A stretch of DNA of 64,000 nucleotides from Moritella sp. (lineage in GTDB: Bacteria; Pseudomonadota; Gammaproteobacteria; Enterobacterales; Moritellaceae). The notes beneath the pieces are model-generated. The model saw only the letters and a list, made by a program, of their open reading frames with translations. It was not told where the DNA came from and made no database searches. Location of the stretch: positions 186,001 through 250,000 of the forward strand of contig NZ_JABSQR010000007.1 of NCBI RefSeq assembly GCF_013215705.1, given 5' to 3'. Below, piece by piece: positions 25,875 to 34,385 of this stretch (positions are counted from its first letter, which is position 1; each line of letters begins with the position of its first letter). The translations under genes were made by a program, and so were the position numbers.

Positions 25875-26289
25875 AGTTAGTTTTCCTTACATCGACACTG
25901 CTTGTGGTGAAATCTAAGCTTGAATCAAACACAACAAGCTCTTCACCAAACTCGCTGACGATCACGCCTTCGATTCTAAATTTCAGTTTATTCGTGACGA
26001 CTGACTCTTCTTCCAGCTCAATATTAAGATCCTTAATGCGAGGTTCGAATTTCGTAATTAACTGCTTAATACTTTGTAAGATATGTTCACTATTGGCTCT
26101 ATTCTGGCCTCTCACCGCATGGCTCATACCCAGTAAAGCGATAGATTCATCAGTATATTTAGCAACATCATCATCGCCCCAAATGGGCGATTTAGCAGAA
26201 AGTAATGATGCAATATTTTCAATAATAGCATCGCGAAGATCATCAATATTCGCCGTCCAATCACCTTTCATTTTTGCAAACAGACTCAT
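25867..26289 (-). CDS. tssE: T6SS baseplate protein TssE (gp25-like)
   Basis: 140 residues, similar to phage T4 gp25. Conserved features include DDLRDAIIENIASLLSAKSP and the C-terminal FRIEGVIVSEFGEELVVFDSSLDF, which is the gp25 beta fold. It seeds sheath polymerisation on the baseplate. It starts three bases after the second tssC-like gene and overlaps tssF. Confidence 0.92.
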   Translation of the reverse strand: MSLFAKMKGDWTANIDDLRDAIIENIASLLSAKSPIWGDDDVAKYTDESIALLGMSHAVRGQNRANSEHILQSIKQLITKFEPRIKDLNIELEEESVVTNKLKFRIEGVIVSEFGEELVVFDSSLDFTTSSVDVRKTNFV

Positions 26290-26291
26290 GA

Positions 26292-27662
26292 TTATTGCTT
26301 CCCTAATTTTGTTGCGGGCACGTCGGTAAGCAGCACTATGTGGGTGTCTAACATTTCATATTGATATTGCGGCTGTAGGTTTATTTGGCAACGGTATTTT
26401 GTTGGATCAAGCAGGTCTTGCGTAAAATTAACATCAGCGCGTTTAAGAGGATAACGGGCCATGACAGACTCATCACCAAAATCAACGCCACTGATATATT
26501 GGTTTAACCATTTTTCTAACGAACGCTGACATGTAGACGGGCTATCAAAGCTACCGATTTGGTCGCGGATCTGCGCTTTAATGTAATGACCAAAACGACA
26601 GGCCATGAGATTGGTCTGTAACATACCACTCATTTTTTCAGTTTCAGTCGTTGCCTTCCACACAGACTGATTACTGAAAATGCCTTTTTGACCGCTGAGA
26701 TAGACACTTGATAAAGGAACAAACCCTTGTTCAGACCAAAATTCATCATCTTCACTAAACAGATCAATCCGTGATAACAGTGGCTCTTGCTGACCATTAC
26801 CGACTTGCACTATCGCGCCATAACGCCCGCGTTCATCGTAGGCACGTAAAAAACCAAACCAACTGATACGATCAAATTCACGGATCACGTTTGCAGCCAA
26901 TAAATACGCTGCGTTTCCCCACAGTACATGTTCCGTCAGCGCTCGTTCGTTAAACACAAACCCGGCTTGGCAATGCTGATAAGGGCTTCTTAAATGGTAT
27001 TCTGGTAACACCAAATTTAAGAAACGACTCGCACTATGAGAACGTAATAACTGCCAACTTTGTAAATCTGAACTGCTTAAAATACGCTGTATACGTTTAT
27101 GGTCAGGCATTAATCGAGCGGGTTCGTCACCAAAGAAATACGGATCCACGCCAAGGCTTACAGGGCACAACGCGCGTTCACCTAATTCACCTAATAACTG
27201 CAGTGTGTACAGATCATCAAAATCGGCATCATCATCTAAGTCAGACTGAATAAGATGGTCAACAACCAACAGTCCAAAGGGGTGGCCGCCTGCAGTATCG
27301 AGTTCTTTTGCGTATATTTTTTGATATAACGCACTGCGGGTGACATTGAAAGATTGATTAAGATCGGCAGACACCATGTCCCAGCTAAGGTCTAATAACT
27401 TAACGTGCACACGGCGTTGCGAAACTGGCAGTAAAACTAAGCTATGTAGTCCTAACCAGCGCGCTTCCAATTCTTTGAAGTCAGTGGCTTGCATGACAGC
27501 AGAAAGTTGCTCGCTCATGACATCATCAAGTTGCGTGATCAGTTTACTTAACTGTGATTTGAATTCTGAACGATTATCGTTCTGAGCATGGTTTAACAGC
27601 ATCCGCCACAGCCCTGCATCCGTCAGGACGTTGGCGGATGATGTTAGATTTGATGTACTCAT
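26292..27662 (-). CDS. Second TssC-family sheath protein
   Basis: 456 residues with the TssC family pattern: LEARWLGLHSLV, ARLMPDHKRIQRILSSSDL, FVFNERALTEHVLWGNAAYL and CRFGHYIKAQIRDQIGSF. It is shorter and diverged from the adjacent main TssC, and lacks its N-terminal acidic leader used for ClpV recognition. Two tssC-like genes in a row are known in some T6SS loci; the second may form a capping or alternative sheath layer, though its role is not settled. The ribosome site is GAGGTTGTT before the ATG. Confidence 0.88.
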   Translation of the reverse strand: MSTSNLTSSANVLTDAGLWRMLLNHAQNDNRSEFKSQLSKLITQLDDVMSEQLSAVMQATDFKELEARWLGLHSLVLLPVSQRRVHVKLLDLSWDMVSADLNQSFNVTRSALYQKIYAKELDTAGGHPFGLLVVDHLIQSDLDDDADFDDLYTLQLLGELGERALCPVSLGVDPYFFGDEPARLMPDHKRIQRILSSSDLQSWQLLRSHSASRFLNLVLPEYHLRSPYQHCQAGFVFNERALTEHVLWGNAAYLLAANVIREFDRISWFGFLRAYDERGRYGAIVQVGNGQQEPLLSRIDLFSEDDEFWSEQGFVPLSSVYLSGQKGIFSNQSVWKATTETEKMSGMLQTNLMACRFGHYIKAQIRDQIGSFDSPSTCQRSLEKWLNQYISGVDFGDESVMARYPLKRADVNFTQDLLDPTKYRCQINLQPQYQYEMLDTHIVLLTDVPATKLGKQ

Positions 27663-27676
27663 AACAACCTCAACTA

Positions 27677-27694
27677 CCCGAGGGGTCCCCCGGG
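27677..27694 (-). other. GC-rich RNA hairpin between the two tssC genes
   Basis: On the transcript (reverse strand) the arms CCCGGGGG and CCCCTCGGG pair nearly perfectly. The stem lies between the tssC stop (27704) and the ribosome site of the second tssC gene, with no T-run. It is more likely an mRNA processing or stability element than a terminator. Confidence 0.45.
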
Positions 27695-27703
27695 CATCAA
27701 CTA

Positions 27704-29185
27704 TTAACCCGGAATATTAGCAACCATACGTAATGACGATGTTAACTCTTCCATTTGTAACCAAGGGCGTAAATAAGCCACGGCAGAATAACAACCAGGG
27801 CGGCCCACTTGTTCTTCAACTGTTACTTTTGCTTCAACCAATGGATGTGTTGATTTTGCTTCATTGCCAATCGCACTTGGATTAACATACTGGTGGAGCC
27901 AGTTACTTAGTTCTTTTTCAATAGTACCCGGATCTAAGTTAGAACCAATACGATCACGGCCCATGACTTTTAGGTACTGTGCGATTCGGCTACTTGCCAT
28001 GGTGTAAGGCAAGCGTGCTGAAATGGCTGCGTTTGCAGTCGCATCAGGATCGGTATACGTTTTTGGCTTATGCGCCGTTTGAGCACCCATGAATACGGCG
28101 TAGCTCGTATTTTTATAATGCACTAACGGTAAGAAACCTAAGTCACTCAGTTCTTTTTCACGTTCATCTGTTAGGTTTACTTCAGACGGACATTGTTGAA
28201 CTAAATCACCCGCTGGTGTGTAGTAAGTAAAGTTCGGTAGGTTTTCAACTTTACCGCCATTATCATTACCACGAATAGCAGTACACCAACCGAATTGTGT
28301 ATATGCTTGCGTTAACAATAAACCGTATTCAAACGCAGCATTACTCCACACAAGATCATCTTGCGTCTCTGGGTAAGCATTGCCGTTAGCGTCATGTTTC
28401 AATTCTTCAAAATCAAATGACTTAACAGGTACTGTTTGTTTACCATAAGGTAAACGTGCAATTGTTTTTGGTAGTGTTAGTGCAACATAACGCGAATCAT
28501 CACTTTCACGGAATGCATTCCAGCTAGCGTAAGCAGGTGAATCAAAACCAGCGGCGACTGGTTTACCTTCGTTAAAGTTAACGAATGAACTAAAATCAAA
28601 CATGCTTGCATTTGCAGCCGCAATAAATGGTGAATGAGATGCCGCAGCAACTTCACCCATATAACGCATTAGCGCTACATCTTCATCGCCATAACCAAAT
28701 TCGTAATCACCTAACAATGCACCGTAAGGTTGGCCACCAGCTGTACCAAATTCTTCTTGATAAATCATCGTAAATAAACGGCTACGATCAATCGCTGGCG
28801 CATCTTCAAATTGCTCTAATAATTCGTCTTTCGTGTAGTCCGCAAGCTTAATTTTTAAGTTTGGGCCTAATTCACTATTTTTAACTAATTTTTGCAGACC
28901 TAACCAAGTACCTTCCAGTTTTTGGAACGCCTTGTGTTGCATCACTGTTGAAAGCTGTTCAGAGATTTTCACGTCTAATGCAGAAATCGCTTTTTCGATT
29001 GTTAGTGTTAGGTTTTTATCCCAAGTAACAGTACCGTCTAGCGCTTGTAAAGTGAGTACAGATAGCAATTCTTTGGTCGTGTCTGCTGGTGTCTGTGTGG
29101 TTGCTGAAATAGCGCGGTCAAGAAAGTTTAATTCACCTTCTGCGGCACCGGCTTGTTCTGTTGCAGCTTGTTGTTCCGTGCTCAT
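27704..29185 (-). CDS. tssC: T6SS contractile sheath large subunit TssC (VipB)
   Basis: 493 residues, typical for TssC. Visible motifs include LEGTWLGLQKLV, LFTMIYQEEFGTAGGQPYGALLGDYEF, WNAFRESDDSRYVALTLPK and MASSRIAQYLKVMGRDRIG. It polymerises with TssB into the contractile sheath. Its ATG overlaps the tssB stop by one base (TAATG), so its translation is normally coupled to tssB. Because tssB is currently out of frame, ribosomes terminate early upstream and TssC yield may drop. Confidence 0.96.
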   Translation of the reverse strand: MSTEQQAATEQAGAAEGELNFLDRAISATTQTPADTTKELLSVLTLQALDGTVTWDKNLTLTIEKAISALDVKISEQLSTVMQHKAFQKLEGTWLGLQKLVKNSELGPNLKIKLADYTKDELLEQFEDAPAIDRSRLFTMIYQEEFGTAGGQPYGALLGDYEFGYGDEDVALMRYMGEVAAASHSPFIAAANASMFDFSSFVNFNEGKPVAAGFDSPAYASWNAFRESDDSRYVALTLPKTIARLPYGKQTVPVKSFDFEELKHDANGNAYPETQDDLVWSNAAFEYGLLLTQAYTQFGWCTAIRGNDNGGKVENLPNFTYYTPAGDLVQQCPSEVNLTDEREKELSDLGFLPLVHYKNTSYAVFMGAQTAHKPKTYTDPDATANAAISARLPYTMASSRIAQYLKVMGRDRIGSNLDPGTIEKELSNWLHQYVNPSAIGNEAKSTHPLVEAKVTVEEQVGRPGCYSAVAYLRPWLQMEELTSSLRMVANIPG

Positions 29186-29708
29186 TATTCAGTCTCCCCA
29201 GTTTTTACACCTAGCTCTTCAGCTAAATGTTGAATTGAATCGGTACTTTGTAGTACTTCTTTCAATAAGCGTTCTAGATCACGAGAGCGATCCGCTTTGC
29301 TTAGTAATTCTTTTAACTGGTTACGTGTTTCAACCAATTTTTTTAGGGGATCAATTTGTTGAACCAAGCGTTCAGGATGAAAATCATTCATTGAACTTAG
29401 CTTCAGGTTAACTTCAAATTGGCTATCATCATTTGCTAATTTGTTGTCAACTTTATATGACAATGACGGGCTAATTTGTCCCATCACAGCATCAAAATTA
29501 TCTTTATCAACACCAGTGAACTCACGTTCTTCTAGGTCAATTTTATCACTTTCAGCTTTATGACCAGAGAAGTCACCAATAACACCAACGACAAAGGGCA
29601 AAGGGCAAAGGGCAATTCTTTGGTTTCTGTTGCGCCATTAGTTTCAACATCATAGGTGATACTGACACGGTTTTTACTTATACGCTTATGTTGTGAGTTG
29701 AGAGCCAT
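29185..29708 (-). pseudogene. tssB: T6SS sheath small subunit TssB (VipA), frameshifted by a heptamer repeat
   Basis: A start at 29708 with GGGAAGT upstream encodes the normal TssB N-terminus (MALNSQHKRISKNRVSITYD, then VETNGATETKELPF). The remaining protein (FVVGVIGDFSGHKAESDKID... to the end) continues in a different frame from about 29601. Between them lie three copies of CAAAGGG where one copy would join ELPF to VVGVIGDF perfectly. Three copies add 14 bases, so translation from 29708 ends at a TAG about 80 bases later. With one or four copies the gene would be whole (about 169 residues with one). Sequencing error is possible, but tandem slippage is the simplest cause. Confidence 0.88.
29592..29615. 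repeat. Heptanucleotide tandem repeat (CAAAGGG)3 in tssB
   Basis: Perfect units occur at 29592-29598, 29599-29605 and 29606-29612, followed by a partial CAA. Seven is not a multiple of three, so each gain or loss shifts the tssB frame. Copy numbers 1, 4 and 7 are in frame and the present 3 is not. Confidence 0.95.
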
Positions 29709-29731
29709 ACTTCCCTACCTTTTATTTTAAC

Positions 29732-29767
29732 AAAAATAAAGCGGTGCGCAGCCTAAGAAACACACCG
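29732..29767 (-). terminator. Weak terminator or attenuator after hcp
   Basis: On the transcript strand CGGTGTG (29767-29761) pairs with CGCACCG (29748-29742), six of seven bases, and is followed by a T-rich stretch CTTTATTTTTG. It lies just after the hcp stop (29775). It would let hcp be made in excess over the downstream sheath and baseplate genes, which suits a tube protein needed in many copies. Confidence 0.5.
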
Positions 29768-29774
29768 GTCAAAA

Positions 29775-30293
29775 TTATTTAGTTCCAGAAATTAACTTAC
29801 CTTGTGGAACGTTGTAAGAAACAAGACCGCCGTCTTCTAGTTTACCGCCATCAAGTTCATGACGATGTTTCTTATCAACTTGGATGTAAGAAAGTGAGAT
29901 GCTTTCGAACGGTTGAGAACCGTCGCTGCCACTTAGGTTGTATGAAACAACACGTGCTTTTTTTAGACCTACTTGGTAATAAATTTCAGCACCAGAACCA
30001 TCACGTGCAGCTTTAGTAAATACGATATCAACATTTTTACCTTCAACACCTGGACTGAATAGGAACGATAAAAGATCTTCAGAAGCACCACAAAGTTCTT
30101 TTGTAATACTTACTTCGCTCATAGCAACCATGCCGGAGTCAGCATTATTACCACTACCAATTTCCATTGCTACTTGACGAACAGCGCCCCAGCTATATGA
30201 ATTCAAAGCAAACCAACCATCTTGTGGTAAACCTTCAATTGTTGCGCCACCTTTAACTTTAACGCCATCAATTCTCATATATATACTAGCCAT
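29775..30293 (-). CDS. hcp: T6SS tube protein Hcp (TssD)
   Basis: 172 residues from the ATG at 30293, which has GAGG eight bases upstream; an ATG four codons earlier would overlap that site. The Hcp beta-barrel pattern is clear: MASIYMRIDGVKV, LNSYSWGAV and the C-terminal ESISLSYIQVDKKH. Hexameric Hcp rings stack to form the ejected tube. There is no fused effector domain. It is followed by an attenuator hairpin and then tssB. Confidence 0.96.
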   Translation of the reverse strand: MASIYMRIDGVKVKGGATIEGLPQDGWFALNSYSWGAVRQVAMEIGSGNNADSGMVAMSEVSITKELCGASEDLLSFLFSPGVEGKNVDIVFTKAARDGSGAEIYYQVGLKKARVVSYNLSGSDGSQPFESISLSYIQVDKKHRHELDGGKLEDGGLVSYNVPQGKLISGTK

Positions 30294-30332
30294 GATATTC
30301 CTCACTTATTTCTACTTGGGATTGAAAACCAA

Positions 30333-31685
30333 TTACCAGAGAGAATTACTACTCGAGGTAGATACTGGTTCTTCTTGAACTTCTTCTACAGAGACAGCCG
30401 TTACATTGTTCAAAACAGAGTGACTCGATGTTGTACTGACTGCTCTCGTGTTGTGTTGCACAGATGTAGATTTATCCACACCTGACAGCGGTAACATTTT
30501 TTTGTGCATTGGCTGAATAACATTCGTATCCCCGTTCTCATCAAGAGCGGATAGATGAAACACTTGTTTAATCGTATCCTCTTGATTTAATAACAGCTCC
30601 GACATCAACTCAGGAAGTGATAAATAGCCCCAACGAATTGCTTTTTCTAACAAATAAGAGACCGGGCTATGTGGTTCTACTTTCCTAAACGATTCAGCTA
30701 ACGTTCGTAGTTGATGAAACGCATCATCGCGATTGAATTCTTGATTATTAACAGGTAAACCATCTAACAAAGCGTAATCAGTAACACTATCTTCTTTAAC
30801 TTGCATATTCTTTTCGCCGCCATCAACATGATTGATTTCATCTGTTTCAGGTTGTATATCAGCCTTAATCACGCGTTTTTCTTCACTCTTTAAACCTGAG
30901 ATGTATTCCATCGCTTTCAATATTTTAGTGATCACGCTGACAATAAATTGAAAGCCAGGTTGAGGTAATAAATACTGTTTACATACGCTAGTGACATGTG
31001 TTTCAACGGCACGCATAGCCTCTCGTATCGACACTAAATTTTGCATTAAGCTAGTTACTTTAACCCTTTCACCCAATGCCACATTTTGGTACTGTTGACG
31101 TAACTCAGGTAAACCGCCTTTGCGCTCTGCACTTAAATAACGCGAATAATTTAAGTCCCCAATTAGCGGTAACATTAAGAAAGGTGAATACACTAAGCTA
31201 CTGTCTTCACTTTCACCGACTAGTTGTACAAAGCCCTTCACTTTAAATGCGTTAATTTCTTTTAATTTGTCACTTTCTGACTTTATTTTATTGTCAGGGA
31301 GTACGGGATGAACCTCGTCCCAATGCCCCTCAACAAGTGCTTGCAACCATTGACTTGCTTCACGCAGCCCATTTAATGCAGGGTCAATGACTATCTGAGC
31401 CGCTAGCAGCCAACCCGCTAGCTCAATATCTTTTGATGTCGTTTTAAATATTTCAATCAAACTACTTGATAAAGAACGCCAGTGTTCAACGTTGGCATCT
31501 TGTAAACTATCCATTTCTGCAGGATCTGGTGTCTGCATTAATTGACGCTGAGATGTTTGTGCAACATTAAATTCATTTCTAAGCGGTCTAAACTTTTGTT
31601 TATCTGATTTTAAATAAACGCCACAAAAATGTTCATCATCAATTGGTAATAAAAGTAATTCATGTGATGTCTGATTGAATAACAT
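30333..31685 (-). CDS. tssA: T6SS assembly protein TssA
   Basis: 450 residues. The ImpA N-terminal domain spans about 10-180 (LLLPIDDEHFCGVYL, then VEHWRSLSSSLIEIFKTTSKDIELAGWLL and HWDEVHPVLPD). A variable middle is followed by the C-terminal signature HSPVSYLLEKAIRWGYLSLPELMSELL, and then a Ser/Thr-rich tail of about 75 residues. TssA coordinates baseplate docking and sheath extension. It is the first gene of the long leftward operon, downstream of a TTACA-type box at 31754-31777. Confidence 0.9.
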   Translation of the reverse strand: MLFNQTSHELLLLPIDDEHFCGVYLKSDKQKFRPLRNEFNVAQTSQRQLMQTPDPAEMDSLQDANVEHWRSLSSSLIEIFKTTSKDIELAGWLLAAQIVIDPALNGLREASQWLQALVEGHWDEVHPVLPDNKIKSESDKLKEINAFKVKGFVQLVGESEDSSLVYSPFLMLPLIGDLNYSRYLSAERKGGLPELRQQYQNVALGERVKVTSLMQNLVSIREAMRAVETHVTSVCKQYLLPQPGFQFIVSVITKILKAMEYISGLKSEEKRVIKADIQPETDEINHVDGGEKNMQVKEDSVTDYALLDGLPVNNQEFNRDDAFHQLRTLAESFRKVEPHSPVSYLLEKAIRWGYLSLPELMSELLLNQEDTIKQVFHLSALDENGDTNVIQPMHKKMLPLSGVDKSTSVQHNTRAVSTTSSHSVLNNVTAVSVEEVQEEPVSTSSSNSLW

Positions 31686-31753
31686 ATATTTTCTGACCTA
31701 TTTAATTTAGACCTATTGTTCCAACAGGTTGGCAGCTTGTAAACAAACTTATC

Positions 31754-31777
31754 GTAAGCGGACGTAAGCGATGTAAG
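31754..31777 (-). promoter_or_regulatory. RstA-like box upstream of the tssA operon
   Basis: On the + strand GTAAGCG occurs at 31754 and 31764 and GTAAG at 31773. Read on the transcribed strand this is CTTACATCG-CTTACGTCCG-CTTACG, three half-sites with spacings of 9 and 10. It lies about 70 bp upstream of the tssA start, a position suited to activation. Confidence 0.6.
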
Positions 31778-31887
31778 TCAAGCAACGAATCAGGAGGGTA
31801 ATAAAAATAATTCAAAGTTAATATTAATACAAATAAAGATCTTCAATAGTGTAACGAACAACGAGCACAAAAATAAATACATAATAA

Positions 31888-31925
31888 TCAATAGGTTAAT
31901 ATCACATGTATCAATAGGTTAATAT
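31888..31925. repeat. 15-bp direct repeat in the tssA/effector intergenic region
   Basis: TCAATAGGTTAATAT occurs at 31888-31902 and 31911-31925 with a period of 23 bp. It lies in the 640-bp AT-rich region between divergent tssA and the 595-residue gene. Besides this repeat and the two TTACA boxes I see no gene in that region. Confidence 0.7.
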
Positions 31926-32177
31926 TGCAGCCATCATGGGCGCCACAAAAAATAAGACCAGTTAATAAAAGCCATTAACTTAAAAAAAATAGAGTAATAA
32001 CTTTAATGGACAATATGAAACCAGTATTTATTTGTTTTATATGTAATGAAATTTATTAGACAGTAAACTTTACGTTTAGAAATCCAATAAACATTGGAAA
32101 ACTTACATCAAGCACGTACGAAAGATTAGATGTATTTGGTGGTCGTCTGAATTTATATTCAATTTATGACAACACCT

Positions 32178-32196
32178 CATTGTAAGTCATTGTAAG
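32178..32196. promoter_or_regulatory. RstA-like box upstream of the candidate effector gene
   Basis: TGTAAG at 32181-32186 recurs at 32191-32196 within CATTGTAAGTCATTGTAAG; on the other strand this is CTTACAATGACTTACAATG. The period is 10. The site is about 130 bp upstream of the start at 32328. Confidence 0.6.
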
Positions 32197-32327
32197 AGAT
32201 TAACTCTAATATAAGAAATCGCATGAGTAGTATGTTACGTTTTGTCTATCTCGATATTGAGTATAATAATTATATTTTTTTGAGTGAATGGTTTTATTAA
32301 TTAATAATTATAATAGGAATAGCTAAT

Positions 32328-34115
32328 ATGCCACGTCAAAGTCAACCCCACTTAGAATTAGATTTGGGTTTCATCAAAAATAACTTAGGCAAGGCAGGTG
32401 TATGCTCGAGAGAATTTGACAAATGGTTAGACCGATTACAAAAAGCATACGGCAAAGTAAATTCCGTCAGGGCTATTCCGGTACTACAAAGAGGGATTGA
32501 TGGTGTTTACTCGCTGCTTGAAAGTATGAAGTATCGACATCACAAAGGTAACAGTAGTGCATATGAATATGGTGTATCTGCTATTACTGAAGACCCTACT
32601 TGGCAATGTCTTGTATCTTCTGTCACACATCATTTTCCTAAACAGGTCAAAGTAGTTAGACCGAGTAGAACACCACATGAGGCAATTAGGGATAAATGTG
32701 TTAACCGGACATTTTTTAATTTTATTTTTCAGCAACAACGTCTAGTTGAAATTATGAAACCTAATATTATTGCCCAAGGTGAGTTAGGTCGTCTACAAGT
32801 TCAGATTCTTGAAGCACAGATATCCTCTTTGGAAAAAGCCTACAATGAGCGAAGTCAGTTCAATGAACAGGTATGGACAATTCTGAATGACTACAAATGT
32901 CGTCAGAGTGTCTTTCAGGCTACAGCGTCACCGAAAGCAAGTGCAGAAGCAAAGAGTAATAGCTTATCTGCGGATGCTAGTGTTGAGCTTTTTGCCGGTT
33001 TAAAAGTTGAAGTAATTAAAGAATGGGACTTTGCAAATATAATGCGTAATAAGGTAACAGTAAACGCATTAATTGGTAGTAATTTTAAAGCAGCAGTAAG
33101 TGCTAACGCTAAGATAAATGACATTAGTTACGCGAGTGCTAGTGCCAAAATTGACGAAGCAAAAAAAACCACGAATAAGAGTGGTTTTTCTGATGCCATG
33201 CAATTGATACCCGGTATTGATTTAGGTGTAAATGCAGAACTTGCAGCAATGATGGGGGTAAAAGTTACCGTTAAGCATGAGCTTACTGTGGGTCAAATTA
33301 TGGCAATGACCAATGAAGCTGAACTGTTTGTTGGTGCAGAGGTAAAGGCTTCAGCTTCAGCTACGCTGAACTCAAATAACATTTATGGAAAAGATGAAAT
33401 AATTTTCGGTAAGCTGGGGGCAAGTGCCTTTGCGGGACTAAAAGCCACAGGCTCGAGTACCGTTACCTTTAAAGCGCGAGGAATCAGTGCAGCATCTGTG
33501 AAGGTTTCTGGATCTGTTTCGGCGGGGATAGGCATCACAGCTGAAATTGAAGCATCGGTTCGAACCTCTGGGGATATCAAATTTAAAATTGCAACAGGGG
33601 CAACCGCAGGGATCGGCGCTTCAACGTCACTAGGTGCAAGTGTTAATCCAGTTGCCCTTAAGGTGATCTTATGGGATGGTTTCGCTCATCACCTGACAAC
33701 AAAAAAATACCAAATACGCAAGAATGAAAAACTAGACCGAAATTTAAATACTGTGGCGATTATACGTTGCGGTGAACATGCTCTCATGTCATTAAGTTCT
33801 CTAGAAAACGATTATAGAAAAATGGCAGAAGAGCTTTGGAGAATCCCGGTAGATGCTAATTATTCTAATGGTGTTTATCATGATGATCTATCTCGAGGAG
33901 CCAAACTTGATGATGCTTATATACGTTCGGTTGAGATGAATAGTGATCGCGGCATGAAGAAAGCCGAGGAGGGCATTATGCATAGTTCTCAGGTTTTAAG
34001 TCAATCGGTTGCAGATAATAAGTCGCATTTAAATAAACAATCTCGAGGTCGAAAAGCAATACGCAGAACGAAAGGATTACTAGCAATACAACCTCCGGTG
34101 GGGGCTTGGGTTTAA
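32328..34115 (+). CDS. Candidate T6SS effector, 595 residues, unknown family
   Basis: The protein is not recognised. The N-terminal ~190 residues are helical and charged. Residues ~195-420 are rich in Ala, Ser, Gly and Val with repeated segments such as SADASVELFAGLKVEV, VGAEVKASASATL, LGASAFAGLKATGSSTVTF and SGSVSAGIGITAEIEASV, which suggest repeating beta-strands or amphipathic membrane-active segments. The C-terminal ~170 residues are charged and helical, ending IQPPVGAWV. There is no signal peptide. It is divergent from tssA, shares the TTACA box seen before tssA and vgrG, and has its own terminator. A pore-forming or membrane-active T6SS cargo is possible. No immunity gene is obvious beside it. 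Confidence 0.6.
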   Translation: MPRQSQPHLELDLGFIKNNLGKAGVCSREFDKWLDRLQKAYGKVNSVRAIPVLQRGIDGVYSLLESMKYRHHKGNSSAYEYGVSAITEDPTWQCLVSSVTHHFPKQVKVVRPSRTPHEAIRDKCVNRTFFNFIFQQQRLVEIMKPNIIAQGELGRLQVQILEAQISSLEKAYNERSQFNEQVWTILNDYKCRQSVFQATASPKASAEAKSNSLSADASVELFAGLKVEVIKEWDFANIMRNKVTVNALIGSNFKAAVSANAKINDISYASASAKIDEAKKTTNKSGFSDAMQLIPGIDLGVNAELAAMMGVKVTVKHELTVGQIMAMTNEAELFVGAEVKASASATLNSNNIYGKDEIIFGKLGASAFAGLKATGSSTVTFKARGISAASVKVSGSVSAGIGITAEIEASVRTSGDIKFKIATGATAGIGASTSLGASVNPVALKVILWDGFAHHLTTKKYQIRKNEKLDRNLNTVAIIRCGEHALMSLSSLENDYRKMAEELWRIPVDANYSNGVYHDDLSRGAKLDDAYIRSVEMNSDRGMKKAEEGIMHSSQVLSQSVADNKSHLNKQSRGRKAIRRTKGLLAIQPPVGAWV

Positions 34116-34147
34116 TGCTATTTTAGCGGATATCTTAACGGTAAAAG

Positions 34148-34180
34148 CACTGAAGGTGAAAATGTTCAGTGTTTTATTTT
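34148..34180 (+). terminator. Rho-independent terminator of the candidate effector gene
   Basis: CACTGAA (34148-34154) pairs with TTCAGTG (34165-34171), extended by flanking A/T bases, and is followed by TTTTATTTT. It begins about 30 bases after the stop codon. Confidence 0.75.
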
Positions 34181-34385
34181 GGGCCCTTATAACCCCTGAT
34201 TTAGCGTTAAATCAGCTAAGAAATAACAGCGTTAAAATATCACAATTATTAAATACAGCGCGAAGGTGCATTCTTGTATATTTTGAATATAATATTGTCT
34301 ATCTGCAACATCATTCAAGTTCTCTTAAACGATTGTAATCAAGTAAAACGGTGAACTTCAATGGAAAGTTATGTCACTGCGCCAA

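Noticed and set aside
29185-29601. TssB starting at the internal TTG (29601)
   Set aside because: This would lack the conserved N-terminal ~33 residues, which are plainly encoded upstream from 29708 in another frame. The heptamer repeat explains the break.
34196-34215. Palindrome CTGATTTA-N4-TAAATCAG downstream of the RstB-like kinase gene
   Set aside because: No T-run on either side and no link to a promoter. A functional call is not supported.
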